Shown here: positions 41,874 to 51,889 of the stretch, piece after piece
Layout: every line of letters begins with the position of its first letter
How positions within the stretch are numbered: the stretch's first letter is position 1
Source of the DNA: DASRHK01 sp035650495
GTDB taxonomy: Bacteria; Pseudomonadota; Gammaproteobacteria; Nevskiales; Nevskiaceae
Assembly (NCBI GenBank): GCA_035650495.1
Contig: DASRHK010000119.1
Span: forward strand, 1 to 64,000
Reading direction: 5' to 3'
DNA length: 64,000 bases
Notes under the pieces: model-generated
What the model was told of the DNA's origin: nothing
Database searches by the model: none
What the model saw: only the letters and a program-made list of their open reading frames with translations
Translations under genes and position numbers: made by a program

Positions 41874-42653
41874 TCACTGGATGGTGTGGCCGATGCGATC
41901 GAAGTTCGGACGGAAGTGCTCGCTGTCCCAGCTCATCCAGATCAGGAACGCGCGGCCGACCAGATTCTGCTCGGGCACCGTTCCCCAGACGCGGCTGTCG
42001 AGGCTGCCGTCTCGGTTGTCGCCCATCATAAAGTACTGGCCGGCCGGCACCGTGAACTCGAAGCCTTCGGCGGGCCGCGCCGGATTGATCAGCACGGAAT
42101 GCTGCACGCCGGAGAGCGATTCGGTGAAGCGCTGCGCGACCCACGGGGTGCCGTCGCCGCCGGTGTAGACGCCGGCCGGATCGAGCGGCATCGGCGCGCC
42201 GTTGATGGTCAGGGTCTTGTCGTGGTACGCGACGTGATCGCCCGGAACGCCGATCACGCGCTTGATGAAGTCGGTGGACGGATCGACCGGGTAGCGGAAC
42301 ACCACGATGTCGCCGCGCTTGGGCTCGCCGCTGCCGAAGAAGCGGTGGTGGAACACCGGATCGCGCAGGCCGTAGGTGAATTTGTTGACCAGGATGAAGT
42401 CGCCGACGAGCAGGGTCGGGATCATCGAGCCCGAGGGGATCCGGAACGGCTCGACGATGAACGAGCGCAGCAGCAGCACGATCGCGATCACCGGAAAGAA
42501 CGAGCGTGAGAAGTCGAGCGCCCAGTTCGGCTTGTCGCTCGGGCCGCGGCGCGGCGCGAAGACGAGCTTCTCGAGCAGGAAGCCGACGCCGGTAATCAGC
42601 GTGAGCGCGGTGAGCAGCACCGCGAAATCCAGATGCACTTCCGACCAGTTCAT
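41874..42653 (-). CDS. lepB: Signal peptidase I
   Basis: The 259-residue protein has two N-terminal membrane helices, the nucleophile Ser motif [20 protein letters not shown] near residue 75, the general-base Lys in [14 protein letters not shown], and [20 protein letters not shown]. It removes signal peptides from exported proteins, with its active site in the periplasm. The ATG overlaps the lepA stop (ATGA). Confidence 0.97.
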   Translation of the reverse strand: MNWSEVHLDFAVLLTALTLITGVGFLLEKLVFAPRRGPSDKPNWALDFSRSFFPVIAIVLLLRSFIVEPFRIPSGSMIPTLLVGDFILVNKFTYGLRDPVFHHRFFGSGEPKRGDIVVFRYPVDPSTDFIKRVIGVPGDHVAYHDKTLTINGAPMPLDPAGVYTGGDGTPWVAQRFTESLSGVQHSVLINPARPAEGFEFTVPAGQYFMMGDNRDGSLDSRVWGTVPEQNLVGRAFLIWMSWDSEHFRPNFDRIGHTIQ

Positions 42654-44452
42654 TGCTTCTTCTGTACTCCGAGCACGGCGAGGAATGCCTCCTGCGGGAT
42701 CTCCACCGATCCCACCTGCTTCATGCGCTTCTTGCCTTCCTTCTGCTTCTCGAGGAGCTTGCGCTTGCGCGAGACGTCGCCGCCGTAGCACTTGGCGATG
42801 ACGTCCTTGCGCAGCGCCTTCACCGTCGAGCGCGCGATGATCTTCGAGCCGATCGCCGCCTGGATCGCGATGTCGAACTGCTGGCGGTGGATCACTTCCT
42901 GCATTTTCTCGCAAAGATCGCGGCCGCGCGGATAGGCGTTGTCGCGATGCACGATCGAGGCGAGCGCGTCGACCTTGTCGCCGTTGACCAGGATGTCGAG
43001 CTTGACCAGGTCGGCGGCCTGGAAGCGCACGAAGTGGTATTCGAACGACGCGTAGCCGCGTGACACGCTCTTGAGGCGATCGAAGAAGTCGATCACGACT
43101 TCCTGCAATGGCATCTCGACGTCGAGCTGCACCTGCGAGCCGAGATAACGCAGGTTCTTCTGCACGCCGCGTTTCTCCATGCACAGCTGCATCACCGCGC
43201 CGACGTGCTCGGGCGGCATCAGCACGCGGCAGAGCACGACCGGCTCGCGCAGCTCGTTGAACTTCGACGGGTCCGGCAGATCGGCCGGGTTGTCGATCTT
43301 CTTGACCTCGCCGTCGACCATCTCGATCTCGTAGACGACCGAGGGCGCGGTGGTGATGAGATTCATCCCGTACTCGCGCTCGAGGCGCTCCTGCACGATC
43401 TCGAGGTGCAGCAGGCCGAGGAAGCCGATGCGGAAGCCGAAGCCGAGCGCGGTGGAGTTCTCCGGCTCGAACTGCAGCGCCGAGTCGTTGAGCCGCAGCT
43501 TCTGCAGCGACTCGCGGAAATCCTCGAAGTCGTCGGCGTCGACCGGGAACATGCCCGCGTAGACCGGCGGACGGATGATGCGGAAGCCCGGCAGCGCCTG
43601 ATCGGTCGGTGCGTTCGGATGGGTGAACGTGTCGCCCACTGGGGCGCCGAAGATGTCCTTGATGTTGGCGACGACGAAGCCGACCTCGCCGCAGCCGATC
43701 TCGTCCTTGAACACGCGCTTGGGCGAGTGCACGCCGAGCATGGTGACTTCGTAATCGCGTCCGGTCGACATCACGCGGATCTTCTCGCCCTTCTTGATGC
43801 TGCCGTTCATGACGCGCACCAGCGAGACGACGCCGAGATACGTGTCGAACCACGAATCGACGATCAGCGCCTGCAAGCGGCCATCCGGATCGCCCTGCGG
43901 CGGCGGCAGCTTCGCCACCACGGCTTCGAGGAGATCGGGAACGTTGAGGCCCGTCTTCGCGGAGATCTGCAGCGCGTCCTGCGCCGGGATGCCGATCACC
44001 TGCTCGATCTCGTCGAGCACGCGCGCCGGCTCGGCGTTCTGCAGGTCGATCTTGTTCAAGACCGGCATGACCTCGAGCTCCTGCTCGATGGCCGTGTAGC
44101 AGTTGGCGACGCTCTGCGCTTCGACGCCCTGGGTTGCATCGACGACGAGCAGCGCGCCTTCGCAGGCGGCGAGCGAGCGCGAGACTTCGTAGGAGAAGTC
44201 GACGTGCCCGGGCGTGTCGATCAGGTTGAACTCGTAGATCTCGCCGTTGCGCGCCTTGTACTGCAGCTGAACGGCCTGCGCCTTGATGGTGATCCCGCGC
44301 TCGCGCTCGATCGGATTGTTGTCGAGCACCTGCTCGGTCATCTCCCGCGCCTCGAGCCCGCCGGTCAGCTGAATGAAGCGGTCCGCGAGCGTCGACTTGC
44401 CATGATCGATGTGCGCGATGATGCAGAAGTTGCGGATGTGATCTAGACGCAC
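42650..44452 (-). CDS. lepA: Elongation factor 4 (LepA)
   Basis: The 600-residue GTPase begins with the LepA form of the G domain ([44 protein letters not shown]) and ends in the LepA-specific C-terminal domain ([40 protein letters not shown]). It acts on ribosomes as a back-translocase or initiation-quality factor. The ATG at 44452 follows a 45-bp gap after the small glutaredoxin gene. Confidence 0.97.
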   Translation of the reverse strand: MRLDHIRNFCIIAHIDHGKSTLADRFIQLTGGLEAREMTEQVLDNNPIERERGITIKAQAVQLQYKARNGEIYEFNLIDTPGHVDFSYEVSRSLAACEGALLVVDATQGVEAQSVANCYTAIEQELEVMPVLNKIDLQNAEPARVLDEIEQVIGIPAQDALQISAKTGLNVPDLLEAVVAKLPPPQGDPDGRLQALIVDSWFDTYLGVVSLVRVMNGSIKKGEKIRVMSTGRDYEVTMLGVHSPKRVFKDEIGCGEVGFVVANIKDIFGAPVGDTFTHPNAPTDQALPGFRIIRPPVYAGMFPVDADDFEDFRESLQKLRLNDSALQFEPENSTALGFGFRIGFLGLLHLEIVQERLEREYGMNLITTAPSVVYEIEMVDGEVKKIDNPADLPDPSKFNELREPVVLCRVLMPPEHVGAVMQLCMEKRGVQKNLRYLGSQVQLDVEMPLQEVVIDFFDRLKSVSRGYASFEYHFVRFQAADLVKLDILVNGDKVDALASIVHRDNAYPRGRDLCEKMQEVIHRQQFDIAIQAAIGSKIIARSTVKALRKDVIAKCYGGDVSRKRKLLEKQKEGKKRMKQVGSVEIPQEAFLAVLGVQKKQ

Positions 44453-44497
44453 GGGGGAAGCGGGCCTTTCGAGGCCGCGAAGTATACGGATTTAGGC

Positions 44498-44740
44498 CTA
44501 GAGATGCCGGTCGACGGCGTCGGCGTCGAAGCGGGTCTCGCAGATCAGGCTGCCGGCGGCATCGAGCAACACCGGAATGCTGCGGCCATAGCGGATGCGC
44601 CATTCCGGCCGGCTATCGACCTCGGCATGCTCCAGCGCGAACGGCCGATCGGCGAGATGCGCACGCAGCTCCGCCTCGAATTCCTCACAGAGCATGCAGC
44701 CTTCCCGCGTCAGGAGCAGGAAGTTAGGGCGCTGGGACAC
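44498..44740 (-). CDS. Small glutaredoxin-family protein (DUF836-like)
   Basis: The 80-residue protein has a thioredoxin-fold CxxC in LLLTREGCMLCEEFEAELRA, near residue 15, and the cis-Pro region YGRSIPVLLDAAG. It overlaps the mucD gene by 17 bp. Such a protein between mucD and lepA occurs in many relatives. Redox partner unknown. Confidence 0.88.
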   Translation of the reverse strand: MSQRPNFLLLTREGCMLCEEFEAELRAHLADRPFALEHAEVDSRPEWRIRYGRSIPVLLDAAGSLICETRFDADAVDRHL

Positions 44741-46244
44741 GCTTGGGGATTTCCAGGGCCAGGAACACCGGCGTGCCGCGGCGCTGCACGAGCAGCGGGG
44801 CCGACTGTCCCGGTTGCAGACGGCCGATCACCTCGGTGAAGCGATCCGGCGAATCGATCTCGTTGCCGGCGATCGACAGGATGATGTCGCCCGGCCTCAA
44901 GCCCGCCTCGCGACCCGCGCCTTCGCGCACTTCGGAGACCATCACACCGCCCGACACGACCTGCGCGCGGGCGCGCTCGTCGCTGGACAGTGCGCGTACG
45001 ACGACGCCGACGGTGATCGGCCCGGACGGGGGCGGCCCTTTGTCGGCCTGCTCCACCGGCGCCTCGCCGCTCGACGCTTCGAGCGTGCCGACCTCGACGG
45101 CGACGTCGAGGTTCTTGCCTTCGCGCATGACCTTCAGGCGCGCGTGATCGCCCGGATCGCTGTTGCCGACCATCGGCGGCAGCGCGCTCGACGTCGCGAG
45201 CTCCTGGCCGTTGAAGGAAAGGATGATGTCGCCGGTCTTCAATCCGGCCTGATCCGCGGGACCGCCGGGAACCACGCGCGCGATCAACGCACCTTCCGGA
45301 CGCGCCATGCCGAACGACTGCGCGAGTCCGCGATCGACTTCCTGCACGACCACGCCGAGCCAGCCGCGCGTGACCTTGCCGTGCTCCTTGAGCTGCTTCG
45401 CGGCCTTCACTGCGACGTCGATCGGGATCGCGAACGACACGCCCATGTAGCCGCCGGTCTGGCTGAAGATCTGCGAGTTCACGCCGACCACTTCGCCCTT
45501 GGTGTTGAACAGCGGTCCGCCGGAGTTGCCCGGATTGATCGCGACGTCGGTCTGGATGAACGGGACGTATTGCTCGGGATACAGGCTCCGGCCCTTGGCG
45601 GAGATGATGCCGGCCGTGACGGAATAGTCGAAGCCGAAGGGCGAGCCGATCGCCAGCACCCATTCGCCCACGCGCAGCTTCGCCATGTCGCCGAGCTTCA
45701 CGGCCGGGAGGTCCGTCGCGTCGACCTTGAGCAGGGCCAGGTCGCTGCGCTCGTCCATGCCGACCAGCTTCGCCGGCAGCTGGCGGCGATCCGACAGGCG
45801 CACGACGATCTCCTTCGAGTCGTTGACGACGTGACGGTTGGTCAGGATGTAACCGTCGGACCACAGCACGAAGCCGGAGCCCTGCGACTGCGCGGGCGCC
45901 TGATCATCGCCGCTGTCGTCCTCGCCTTCGTCGTCGCCGTTGTTGTTCTCGTCCTCGTCGCCGAAGAACTTCTTGTACCACTCGGGCGCGTCGCTGCGCG
46001 GCTGCGGCGTGTCCTCGCGCGGCAGCGGTCCGTTGCTGCGCGGTGGCGGCAACGCGCGTGGCGGCGTGTTGTTGGTGAGCCGGGGCTCGGACTCGGCGAC
46101 GGTGCTGATGTTCACCACCGAGCGGCTCTCCTCCTCGACGAGGTCGGCAAAGTTCGGCAGTCCGGCGGGCTGACGGCTGCACGCGCCGAGCGCCGAAGCG
46201 ACGACGAAGGTGACGAGCAGCTTGCGCGAGGCGGCGCGGATCAT
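44724..46244 (-). CDS. mucD: Do-family periplasmic serine protease (MucD/DegP type), lipoprotein-like
   Basis: The 506-residue protein has the protease triad in order: His in LTNRHVVNDSK, Asp in ERSDLALLKVDA and Ser in NPGNSGGPLFN, followed by two PDZ domains (residues about 280-370 and 405-490). MucD limits sigma-E activity by removing misfolded envelope proteins. Two features are unusual: the signal peptide ends in a lipobox-like SALGAC, suggesting a lipid anchor, and residues 95-115 form an acidic, Asn-rich linker (GDEDENNNGDDEGEDDSGDD) between the anchor and the protease domain. It follows rseB after 55 bp with no feature beyond a GC-rich stretch. Confidence 0.93.
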   Translation of the reverse strand: MIRAASRKLLVTFVVASALGACSRQPAGLPNFADLVEEESRSVVNISTVAESEPRLTNNTPPRALPPPRSNGPLPREDTPQPRSDAPEWYKKFFGDEDENNNGDDEGEDDSGDDQAPAQSQGSGFVLWSDGYILTNRHVVNDSKEIVVRLSDRRQLPAKLVGMDERSDLALLKVDATDLPAVKLGDMAKLRVGEWVLAIGSPFGFDYSVTAGIISAKGRSLYPEQYVPFIQTDVAINPGNSGGPLFNTKGEVVGVNSQIFSQTGGYMGVSFAIPIDVAVKAAKQLKEHGKVTRGWLGVVVQEVDRGLAQSFGMARPEGALIARVVPGGPADQAGLKTGDIILSFNGQELATSSALPPMVGNSDPGDHARLKVMREGKNLDVAVEVGTLEASSGEAPVEQADKGPPPSGPITVGVVVRALSSDERARAQVVSGGVMVSEVREGAGREAGLRPGDIILSIAGNEIDSPDRFTEVIGRLQPGQSAPLLVQRRGTPVFLALEIPKRVPAP

Positions 46245-46299
46245 GAGTCGATCGGGCGACTTGGGGTGCGCAGGATAACCGACCCGCGCGGCGGGCGGC

Positions 46300-47328
46300 T
46301 CACGGCGTCGGCGGGATCAGGCTCATCCGCGCGGCGCCGCCCTCATCGTCGGCGGCGCGCAGCCCATCGCCGATCATGCGCACCGTTTCCATCGGCACTT
46401 CGCCGACGACGGCCACGTGATATTCGCCGAGCATCCGGCCGTAGGCGTGCACGGCGCCCATCCGCGAGAAGCCCTGGAAGAAACGCTCGGGCGGCGGCTG
46501 GAACGCCAGGAACACCGAGACTGCGGACAACCCGTCGCTGACCAGCACGTGCTCCACTTCTCCGCGCTGATCGGGCAGCGTGCGCGTATCGCGCACCGTC
46601 ACCTGGAAGCCCGGCGGCAGCTGCTCGACGTCGAAGCGAGGCGCCGACGCCTTCGCCTTGGCGCTGGTCGGCTTCGCCGCCGGACGGCAATCGCCCTTGT
46701 CCGCGGAAGCATCGAAGGCCCGGCCGGGAATGCGCTTCGGGAAATCTACCTGCGTGAACACGAGCTCTTCCATGCGCGCGTTCTCGCGGGTCGTCAGCAG
46801 CACCTTGAGCGGAACGCCGGTCTTCTGGTCCGCCCAGAACTGATACCCGTAGCGGAAATTGTCCTTCGGCTTGATCTGTACGCCCTGGCACAGGCGCCCG
46901 GCGACGCGCTGATTGCCGATGAGCTTGACCTCGTAGTGATCCGACAGCTTCGCCACGGTCTCCCGCGTCATGTGCGGGAACAGGCCATGCTGATGCGTGC
47001 TCGCGCCACCGCCCCCTTTGGCCTGCTGCTTCGGCAGGAGGCAGGTCACTTCGTCGTTCTGGCGCTGGATCTCCCGCGGCTCGCCGGAGAGCGAGATGAG
47101 CCGCTCGCGCTCCTGGCCATCGCGATTGCTGTGCAGCAGCGAGAGGGTCTCGAGCACATCGTCGTCGCGATAGACGAGGACGCCTTCGTAGTTCATGGTG
47201 CGGGCGGCGTCACCCATGCGCACGAGCCACTCGACGGCGCCGTCATCGGCGACGGCAGCAGTGGACAGCAGCGCGATCGCTGCGCCCGAGATCCAACGAC
47301 TCGACAGGGTCCGAGCCAGTCGGCGCAT
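46300..47328 (-). CDS. rseB: Sigma-E regulatory protein RseB (MucB)
   Basis: The 342-residue protein has a signal peptide (GAAIALLSTAAVADD), the RseB N-terminal MucB domain (TMNYEGVLVYRDDDVLETLS, LISLSGEPREIQRQNDEVTC) and the C-terminal domain (PPGFQVTVRDTRTL, DGLSAVSVFLAFQPPPERFF). It binds the periplasmic part of RseA and protects it from cleavage, sensing lipoprotein or LPS stress. The start shares one base with the rseA stop (TGATG). Confidence 0.95.
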   Translation of the reverse strand: MRRLARTLSSRWISGAAIALLSTAAVADDGAVEWLVRMGDAARTMNYEGVLVYRDDDVLETLSLLHSNRDGQERERLISLSGEPREIQRQNDEVTCLLPKQQAKGGGGASTHQHGLFPHMTRETVAKLSDHYEVKLIGNQRVAGRLCQGVQIKPKDNFRYGYQFWADQKTGVPLKVLLTTRENARMEELVFTQVDFPKRIPGRAFDASADKGDCRPAAKPTSAKAKASAPRFDVEQLPPGFQVTVRDTRTLPDQRGEVEHVLVSDGLSAVSVFLAFQPPPERFFQGFSRMGAVHAYGRMLGEYHVAVVGEVPMETVRMIGDGLRAADDEGGAARMSLIPPTP

Positions 47329-47960
47329 CAGTGGCCGGGGTTGTACTCGGCCGTATGCGCTGCGAAGCGTGCGTAACCCAGAGTGTCAGCCATCCCCGCC
47401 CCCGAGCGGTAGCTGCTGTAGTCGATGAGATAAGTGTTGAGCTGGCGAGCGTCTTCTTCCTGCTCGACGGACTCCCAGCCCGAAGCGCCGGCGTTCGGCG
47501 CGGTGCGCGCAGTTGCCGAGTTGTCGGCGATCACTGCGGTGGTCTTGGGCGCGGGCGCGGATGCGACGACCGCATGCGGCGCCACTTGAGCGGTGACGGC
47601 GCCGACCGGCGGAACCGCCGGACGTTGATAGCCGAGCATGAAGGCCACGCTCGCGACACCCGCGGCCGTGGCCAGGCCGATGGCCGGGCGCCAGAAGCTC
47701 GTGCGGCTCGCTGCGCGGCGCGGGACGAAGGCAGCGACCTTCTGCGAAGGCGCCTCGTCGCCGATCGCCTTCATCACGTCGGCGCAGATGGAGCGCTGCT
47801 TCAAGCTGACCTGCGCGCCGGTCACGGCGTCGCGGGCCAGGCACAGCCGGCTCCATTGCTCCTTCAATTCAGGGTTGCTCTCCAGCTCGGCAAGGAGCTG
47901 GTCCAGTTCCTGGGCGCTGCATTCCCCGTCAAGGGCCGCCGAAAGCATTTCCGAACTCAT
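47328..47960 (-). CDS. rseA: Anti-sigma-E factor RseA (MucA)
   Basis: The 210-residue protein starts with the RseA N-terminal domain (MLSAALDGECSAQELDQLLA, LKEQWSRLCLARDAVTG), has one membrane helix near residue 95 (RPAIGLATAAGVASVAFMLG) and a periplasmic tail (DARQLNTYLIDYSSYRSGAG). It holds RpoE inactive at the inner membrane until site-1 and site-2 proteolysis. The ATG at 47960 is used; a longer frame to 48002 has no ribosome-binding site. It is 141 bp downstream of rpoE. Confidence 0.94.
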   Translation of the reverse strand: MSSEMLSAALDGECSAQELDQLLAELESNPELKEQWSRLCLARDAVTGAQVSLKQRSICADVMKAIGDEAPSQKVAAFVPRRAASRTSFWRPAIGLATAAGVASVAFMLGYQRPAVPPVGAVTAQVAPHAVVASAPAPKTTAVIADNSATARTAPNAGASGWESVEQEEDARQLNTYLIDYSSYRSGAGMADTLGYARFAAHTAEYNPGH

Positions 47961-48101
47961 CTTAGGGGGCCTCGATCCACCCGCGATAACGTATTGCGAC
48001 AACAGTTATGCGTAAAACAACGTAACGGGGGTGAAAGTTCCCAATTTGCAACGCGCGTAGACAAATTATTTAGCAAAGCGCATTCCCCCCGGGGATTCCC
48101 G
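47961..48101 (-). promoter_or_regulatory. rpoE-rseA intergenic region with a sigma-E-like -35 element
   Basis: This 141-bp gap is the longest in the sigma-E cluster. On the minus strand it contains GGAACTTT (48041-48034), matching the sigma-E -35 consensus GGAACTT, but no clear TCTGA-type -10 follows at 15-17 bp. The region also has a short AT-rich run (AAATAATTTGTC). Whether it is a separate rseA promoter or simply a leader is open. Confidence 0.3.
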
Positions 48102-48674
48102 CTAGTTCATCAGAGGCTTGATCACCGCGTCAATTGCCTCTCGGGCCCGGAAAATCCGGGACCTGACAGTGCCGATCGGGCAATCCATCACCTCGGCGAT
48201 CTCCTCGTAGGACAGCCCCTCCAGCTCGCGCAGGGTGATCGCCTGGCGCAGATCCCGCGGGAGCTGGGCGATGGTCTCGGCCACCTTGTGCTTGATCTCC
48301 TCCGTGAGCGCCTGGGCTTCGGGCGTATTGACGTCGCTGAGATGGCCGGTGTGGCCATATTGTTCCGCGTCCTGCACGTCGATGTCGTGGTCGGCGGGCC
48401 GGCGTCCGCGGGAGACCAGGTGGTTCTTCGCGGTGTTGATGCCGATGCGGTAGAGCCAGGTGTAGAACTGCGACTGGCCCCGGAAGCCGTTCAAGGCGCG
48501 ATAGGCCTTGATGAAGGTTTCCTGCGCGACGTCCGCGGCGTCGCCGTCGCCGACCAGGCGACCGACCAGCTGCACGATCTTGTACTGGTACTTGCGGACC
48601 AGCAGCTCGAAGCTGCGCCGATCACCCTTCTGGGCGCGCGCAACCAGCTCTTCGTCTAATTGTTCTTCGCTCAT
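48102..48674 (-). CDS. rpoE: RNA polymerase sigma-E factor (AlgU)
   Basis: The 190-residue ECF sigma factor has region 2 ([40 protein letters not shown]) and region 4 ([40 protein letters not shown]), nearly identical in pattern to E. coli RpoE. It directs the envelope stress response. The ATG at 48674 ([15 protein letters not shown]) matches the E. coli start; longer frames upstream are rejected. Divergent from nadB. Confidence 0.97.
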   Translation of the reverse strand: MSEEQLDEELVARAQKGDRRSFELLVRKYQYKIVQLVGRLVGDGDAADVAQETFIKAYRALNGFRGQSQFYTWLYRIGINTAKNHLVSRGRRPADHDIDVQDAEQYGHTGHLSDVNTPEAQALTEEIKHKVAETIAQLPRDLRQAITLRELEGLSYEEIAEVMDCPIGTVRSRIFRAREAIDAVIKPLMN

Positions 48675-48769
48675 GCGCGTGTGGCGTCTGGTCAGGGCCG
48701 CTTCGACAAGGTTCCCCCGAACCGCTAACGTCTGTGCCCTCCATTCTACCAATCGATCAATCGCTTCGA

Positions 48770-50356
48770 ATGAGCGGTGACGTACTGATCATCGGCAGCG
48801 GCGCTGCCGGTTTGTCCTGCGCGCTGCGGCTCGCGAGCCTGGGGCACACCGTAACGGTGGTGTCGAAGACCTCGCTTTCAAGTGGCAGCACGTTATGGGC
48901 CCAGGGCGGCATTTCCGCCGTCCTGGACGAGAACGACTCGCTGGAGAATCACGTTCGCGACACGCTCGTCGCCGGCGCCGGCCTGTGCGACGAGCACGCC
49001 GTGCGCTTCACCGTCGAGCGCGGACCCGCCTGCATCCGGTGGCTGGTCGAGCAAGGCGTGCAGTTCACCGTCGACGAAGAGGATTCGACCGGCGCTCGCC
49101 TGCACCTCACCCGGGAAGGTGGACACTCACATCGTCGAGTGGTTCACGCGGCCGATGCCACCGGGCATGCGGTCGAGACGACATTGTCCGGCCTCGTCGC
49201 CGCGCATCGCGGCATCACGGCGCGCGAGCACGTGGTCGCGGTCGACCTCATCGTCGATCGCACGCGGCGCGCCGTGCTCGGCGCCTACCTGCTCGATCTC
49301 AAGAGCGGCCACGTCGAAGCGGTCGCGGCGAAAACCGTCGTGCTCGCAACCGGCGGCGCGAGCATGGCTTACCTCTATTCGACGATCCAGCAAGGCGCGT
49401 CCGGGGACGGCATCGCGATGGCGTGGCGCGCGGGCTGCCGCATCGCGAACATGGAGTTCATGCAGTTCCATCCGACGTGCCTGTATCACGTCAAATCGCG
49501 CGCGTTCCTGATCACCGAGGCGCTGCGTGGCGAAGGCGCGTTGCTGAAGCTGCCTGCCGCGAACGGTCAGGCCGGCGAGCGCTTCATGCCTCGCTTCGAC
49601 ACGCGCGCCGAGCTCGCTCCGCGCGACATCGTCGCGCGCGCCATCGACCACGAGATGAAGCGTCTCGGCCTCGACTTCGTCTACCTCGACATCACGCACA
49701 AGCCCGCGGAGTTCGTGAAGCGGCACTTCCCTTCCATCTTCGCGCACTGTCTCGAGCTCGGGCTCAACATCACCAAGGAGCCGATCCCGGTCGTGCCGGC
49801 CGCGCACTACACCTGCGGCGGCGTGATGACCGATCTCTCCGGCCGCACCGATCTCGATGGCCTCTACGCCATCGGCGAAGTCGCGTGCACCGGCTTGCAC
49901 GGCGCCAATCGCATGGCGAGCAACTCGCTGCTCGAGTGCCTCGTGTTCGCCGACGCCGCCGCGCAGGATCTGCATCGCACGCTGCCCGCTCGCAAGCTGC
50001 CAGGATCGCTGAAGCCCTGGGACGAAAGCCGCGTGACGAATTCCGATGAGGACGTCGTCGTCGCGCACAACTGGCAGGAAGTCCGGCGCTTCATGTGGGA
50101 CTACGTCGGCATCGTGCGCACCGACAAGCGGCTCGCGCGCGCGCAGCATCGCGTCGATCTGCTGCAGAGGGAGATCCTCGAGTATTACGGCAACTACAAG
50201 ATCAGCGCGGACCTGATCGAGCTGCGCAATCTCGCGACGGTGGCCGATCTCATCGTGCGCTCGGCGGCGTCGCGCAAGGAAAGCCGCGGGCTGCACTACA
50301 CGCTGGACTATCCGCGCACGCTTCCGGAAGCGAAGCCGACCGTGCTGGCGCCGTGA
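48770..50356 (+). CDS. nadB: L-aspartate oxidase
   Basis: The 528-residue flavoprotein has the FAD motif [20 protein letters not shown] at the N-terminus and [68 protein letters not shown]. It makes iminoaspartate for NAD. The ATG at 48770 is preferred; a GTG at 48734 would add 12 residues. It lies next to and divergent from rpoE, a common arrangement. Confidence 0.96.
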   Translation: MSGDVLIIGSGAAGLSCALRLASLGHTVTVVSKTSLSSGSTLWAQGGISAVLDENDSLENHVRDTLVAGAGLCDEHAVRFTVERGPACIRWLVEQGVQFTVDEEDSTGARLHLTREGGHSHRRVVHAADATGHAVETTLSGLVAAHRGITAREHVVAVDLIVDRTRRAVLGAYLLDLKSGHVEAVAAKTVVLATGGASMAYLYSTIQQGASGDGIAMAWRAGCRIANMEFMQFHPTCLYHVKSRAFLITEALRGEGALLKLPAANGQAGERFMPRFDTRAELAPRDIVARAIDHEMKRLGLDFVYLDITHKPAEFVKRHFPSIFAHCLELGLNITKEPIPVVPAAHYTCGGVMTDLSGRTDLDGLYAIGEVACTGLHGANRMASNSLLECLVFADAAAQDLHRTLPARKLPGSLKPWDESRVTNSDEDVVVAHNWQEVRRFMWDYVGIVRTDKRLARAQHRVDLLQREILEYYGNYKISADLIELRNLATVADLIVRSAASRKESRGLHYTLDYPRTLPEAKPTVLAP

Positions 50357-50370
50357 GCAGCTTGCAGGGG

Positions 50371-50384
50371 CCCCGCTTGCGGGG
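50371..50384. terminator. Weak GC hairpin between nadB and the YgfX-like gene
   Basis: CCCCGCTTGCGGGG forms a tight hairpin 15 bp after the nadB stop, in the space between two convergent genes. It lacks a T-run, so Rho-independent termination is unlikely to be efficient. Position is its main support. Confidence 0.3.
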
Positions 50385-50432
50385 ATGTTAGCGTCGCGAT
50401 CCGGCGGCGCCGGCCGCGATTCGATTTCCGGA

Positions 50433-50888
50433 TCAGAGATTCGCTGCCCGGGTCGCCAGTAGCCGCGCCCGCAACGCTCGCAGCGGCTCCTCGACCACTT
50501 CGTCGCCGAGGATGATGCGCGTGCGCTTGCTGCCGCTGTTCAGCTTGAAGTTGAGCACGATCAGCTTCGGATGCACGTAGCTCGACGGCAGCAGCGTCGC
50601 CTCCGACTTGCGGCCTTCGGCGTCGGTGAGCAGCCACTTGCCGTCGGCGCCCCAATGGATCCGCGTGATCGCGCGCCGGCCGAAGCCGAGCGCGGGGTGA
50701 CGGCGCAGGTAGAGCCACGACACTGCGAACAGTCCGCACAGCGCCGCGAGCAGCCCGCCGGGCGGCAGCGCGAACGGCAGCAGCGCGACGGGTACGATGT
50801 GCAGGATGAACACCCACTGCAGGCCGCGCATCGAGCGGTGCAGGTTCAAGTCAATCGGCGCGTCGAAGCTCGGCGATGAGGTCGGCAT
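50433..50888 (-). CDS. YgfX-like (CptA) small membrane protein
   Basis: The 151-residue protein has two close hydrophobic segments near residues 22-58 (GLQWVFILHIVPVALLPFAL and GGLLAALCGLFAVSWLYL) and a basic soluble tail containing RIHWGADGKWLLTDAEGRKS and YVHPKLIVLNFKL. It lies directly after sdhE, as ygfX (cptA) lies beside ygfY/sdhE in E. coli. The start at 50888 overlaps sdhE by 38 bp; a longer frame to 50975 overlaps more and lacks support. Role unknown here. Confidence 0.75.
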   Translation of the reverse strand: MPTSSPSFDAPIDLNLHRSMRGLQWVFILHIVPVALLPFALPPGGLLAALCGLFAVSWLYLRRHPALGFGRRAITRIHWGADGKWLLTDAEGRKSEATLLPSSYVHPKLIVLNFKLNSGSKRTRIILGDEVVEEPLRALRARLLATRAANL

Positions 50889-51093
50889 AGTCGCTCGGCG
50901 GCTCGGCGTGGCCCATGGCCCACGCATAGATGTCGGGATCCTCGACTTCGGAGAGCAAGCGCACGAACGCGGCACGCTGCGCCTCGCCCGCCTTCGGATA
51001 CCGTCGCTGATAGTAGCGCTCGACGACGACGTCGAGCTCCTTCATCCCGCGCCGGAGCAACCAGCGCAGCTTCGCCGCGGGGATCTCCGTCAG
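50851..51093 (-). CDS. sdhE: FAD assembly factor SdhE
   Basis: The product carries the SdhE core [20 protein letters not shown] and [20 protein letters not shown], which attaches FAD to SdhA. A start at TTG 51060 would give only 69 residues and lose the conserved [10 protein letters not shown] lead-in, which matches RIHWACRRGM of E. coli. The reading frame can be followed back to a CTG at 51093, which overlaps the sdhB stop as CTGA just like the ATGA couplings elsewhere; that gives 80 residues. The start codon is therefore unusual and not certain. Confidence 0.88.
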   Translation of the reverse strand: MTEIPAAKLRWLLRRGMKELDVVVERYYQRRYPKAGEAQRAAFVRLLSEVEDPDIYAWAMGHAEPPSDYADLIAELRRAD

Positions 51094-51875
51094 ACGGTGC
51101 GCTCCACCAGCTTCTTCTTGATCTCCGCGATCGCCTTCGCGGGATTCAATCCCTTCGGACAGGTCTTCGCGCAGTTCATGATCGTGTGGCAGCGATACAG
51201 CTTGAACGGATCCTCGAGTGCATCGAGGCGCTCGCCGGTGGCTTCATCGCGCGAGTCCGCAATCCAGCGGTACGCCTGCAAGAGCGTCGCGGGACCGAGA
51301 TAGCGATCGCCATTCCACCAGTACGAAGGACAGCTCGTGGTGCAGCACGCGCAGAGGATGCACTCGTAGAGACCGTCGAGCTTCGCGCGCTCCTCTTCCG
51401 ATTGCAGGCGCTCACGCGTCGGCGCCGGGGTGTCCGTCTTGAGCCAGGGCTCGACCGACGCGAGCTGCGCGTAGAAGTGCGTGAGATCGGGAACGAGGTC
51501 CTTCACCACCGGCATGTGCGGCAGCGGCAGGATCTTCACGTCGCCCTTGATCTCGTCGCACGACTTGGTGCACGCGAGCGTGTTGGTGCCGTCGATGTTC
51601 ATCGCGCACGAGCCGCAGATGCCCTCGCGGCACGAGCGGCGGAACGTCAGCGTCGCGTCGACCTCGTTCTTGATCTTGATCAGCGCGTCGAGAACCATGG
51701 GGCCGCAGGCGGCCATGTCGACTTCGTAGGTGTCGACGCGCGGATTGGCACCGGAGTCCGGATCGTAGCGATAGATCTTGAAGGTCGTGACCTTCTTCGC
51801 ACCCGCTGGCGCGCGATAGGTCTTGCCGGCTTTCTGGTCGATCGTGGAATTCTTGGGCAGCGTGAATTGCGCCAT
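51090..51875 (-). CDS. sdhB: Succinate dehydrogenase iron-sulfur subunit
   Basis: The 261-residue protein has all three cluster motifs in order: [2Fe-2S] [19 protein letters not shown], [4Fe-4S] [17 protein letters not shown] and [3Fe-4S] [17 protein letters not shown]. The first 25 residues are a Lys-rich extension before the usual start. It passes electrons from SdhA to the membrane anchor. It begins 14 bp after sdhA. Confidence 0.97.
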   Translation of the reverse strand: MAQFTLPKNSTIDQKAGKTYRAPAGAKKVTTFKIYRYDPDSGANPRVDTYEVDMAACGPMVLDALIKIKNEVDATLTFRRSCREGICGSCAMNIDGTNTLACTKSCDEIKGDVKILPLPHMPVVKDLVPDLTHFYAQLASVEPWLKTDTPAPTRERLQSEEERAKLDGLYECILCACCTTSCPSYWWNGDRYLGPATLLQAYRWIADSRDEATGERLDALEDPFKLYRCHTIMNCAKTCPKGLNPAKAIAEIKKKLVERTV

Positions 51876-51889
51876 GGTCTTTCCTTGAA

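Noticed and set aside
48683..48716. ECF-type GGAACC upstream of rpoE as an autoregulated promoter
   Set aside because: The -10 would fall so close to the ATG at 48674 that the transcript would be almost leaderless, and the -10 match is poor.
50371..50384. Hairpin after nadB as a strong Rho-independent terminator
   Set aside because: No T-run follows on either strand; kept only as a weak candidate.
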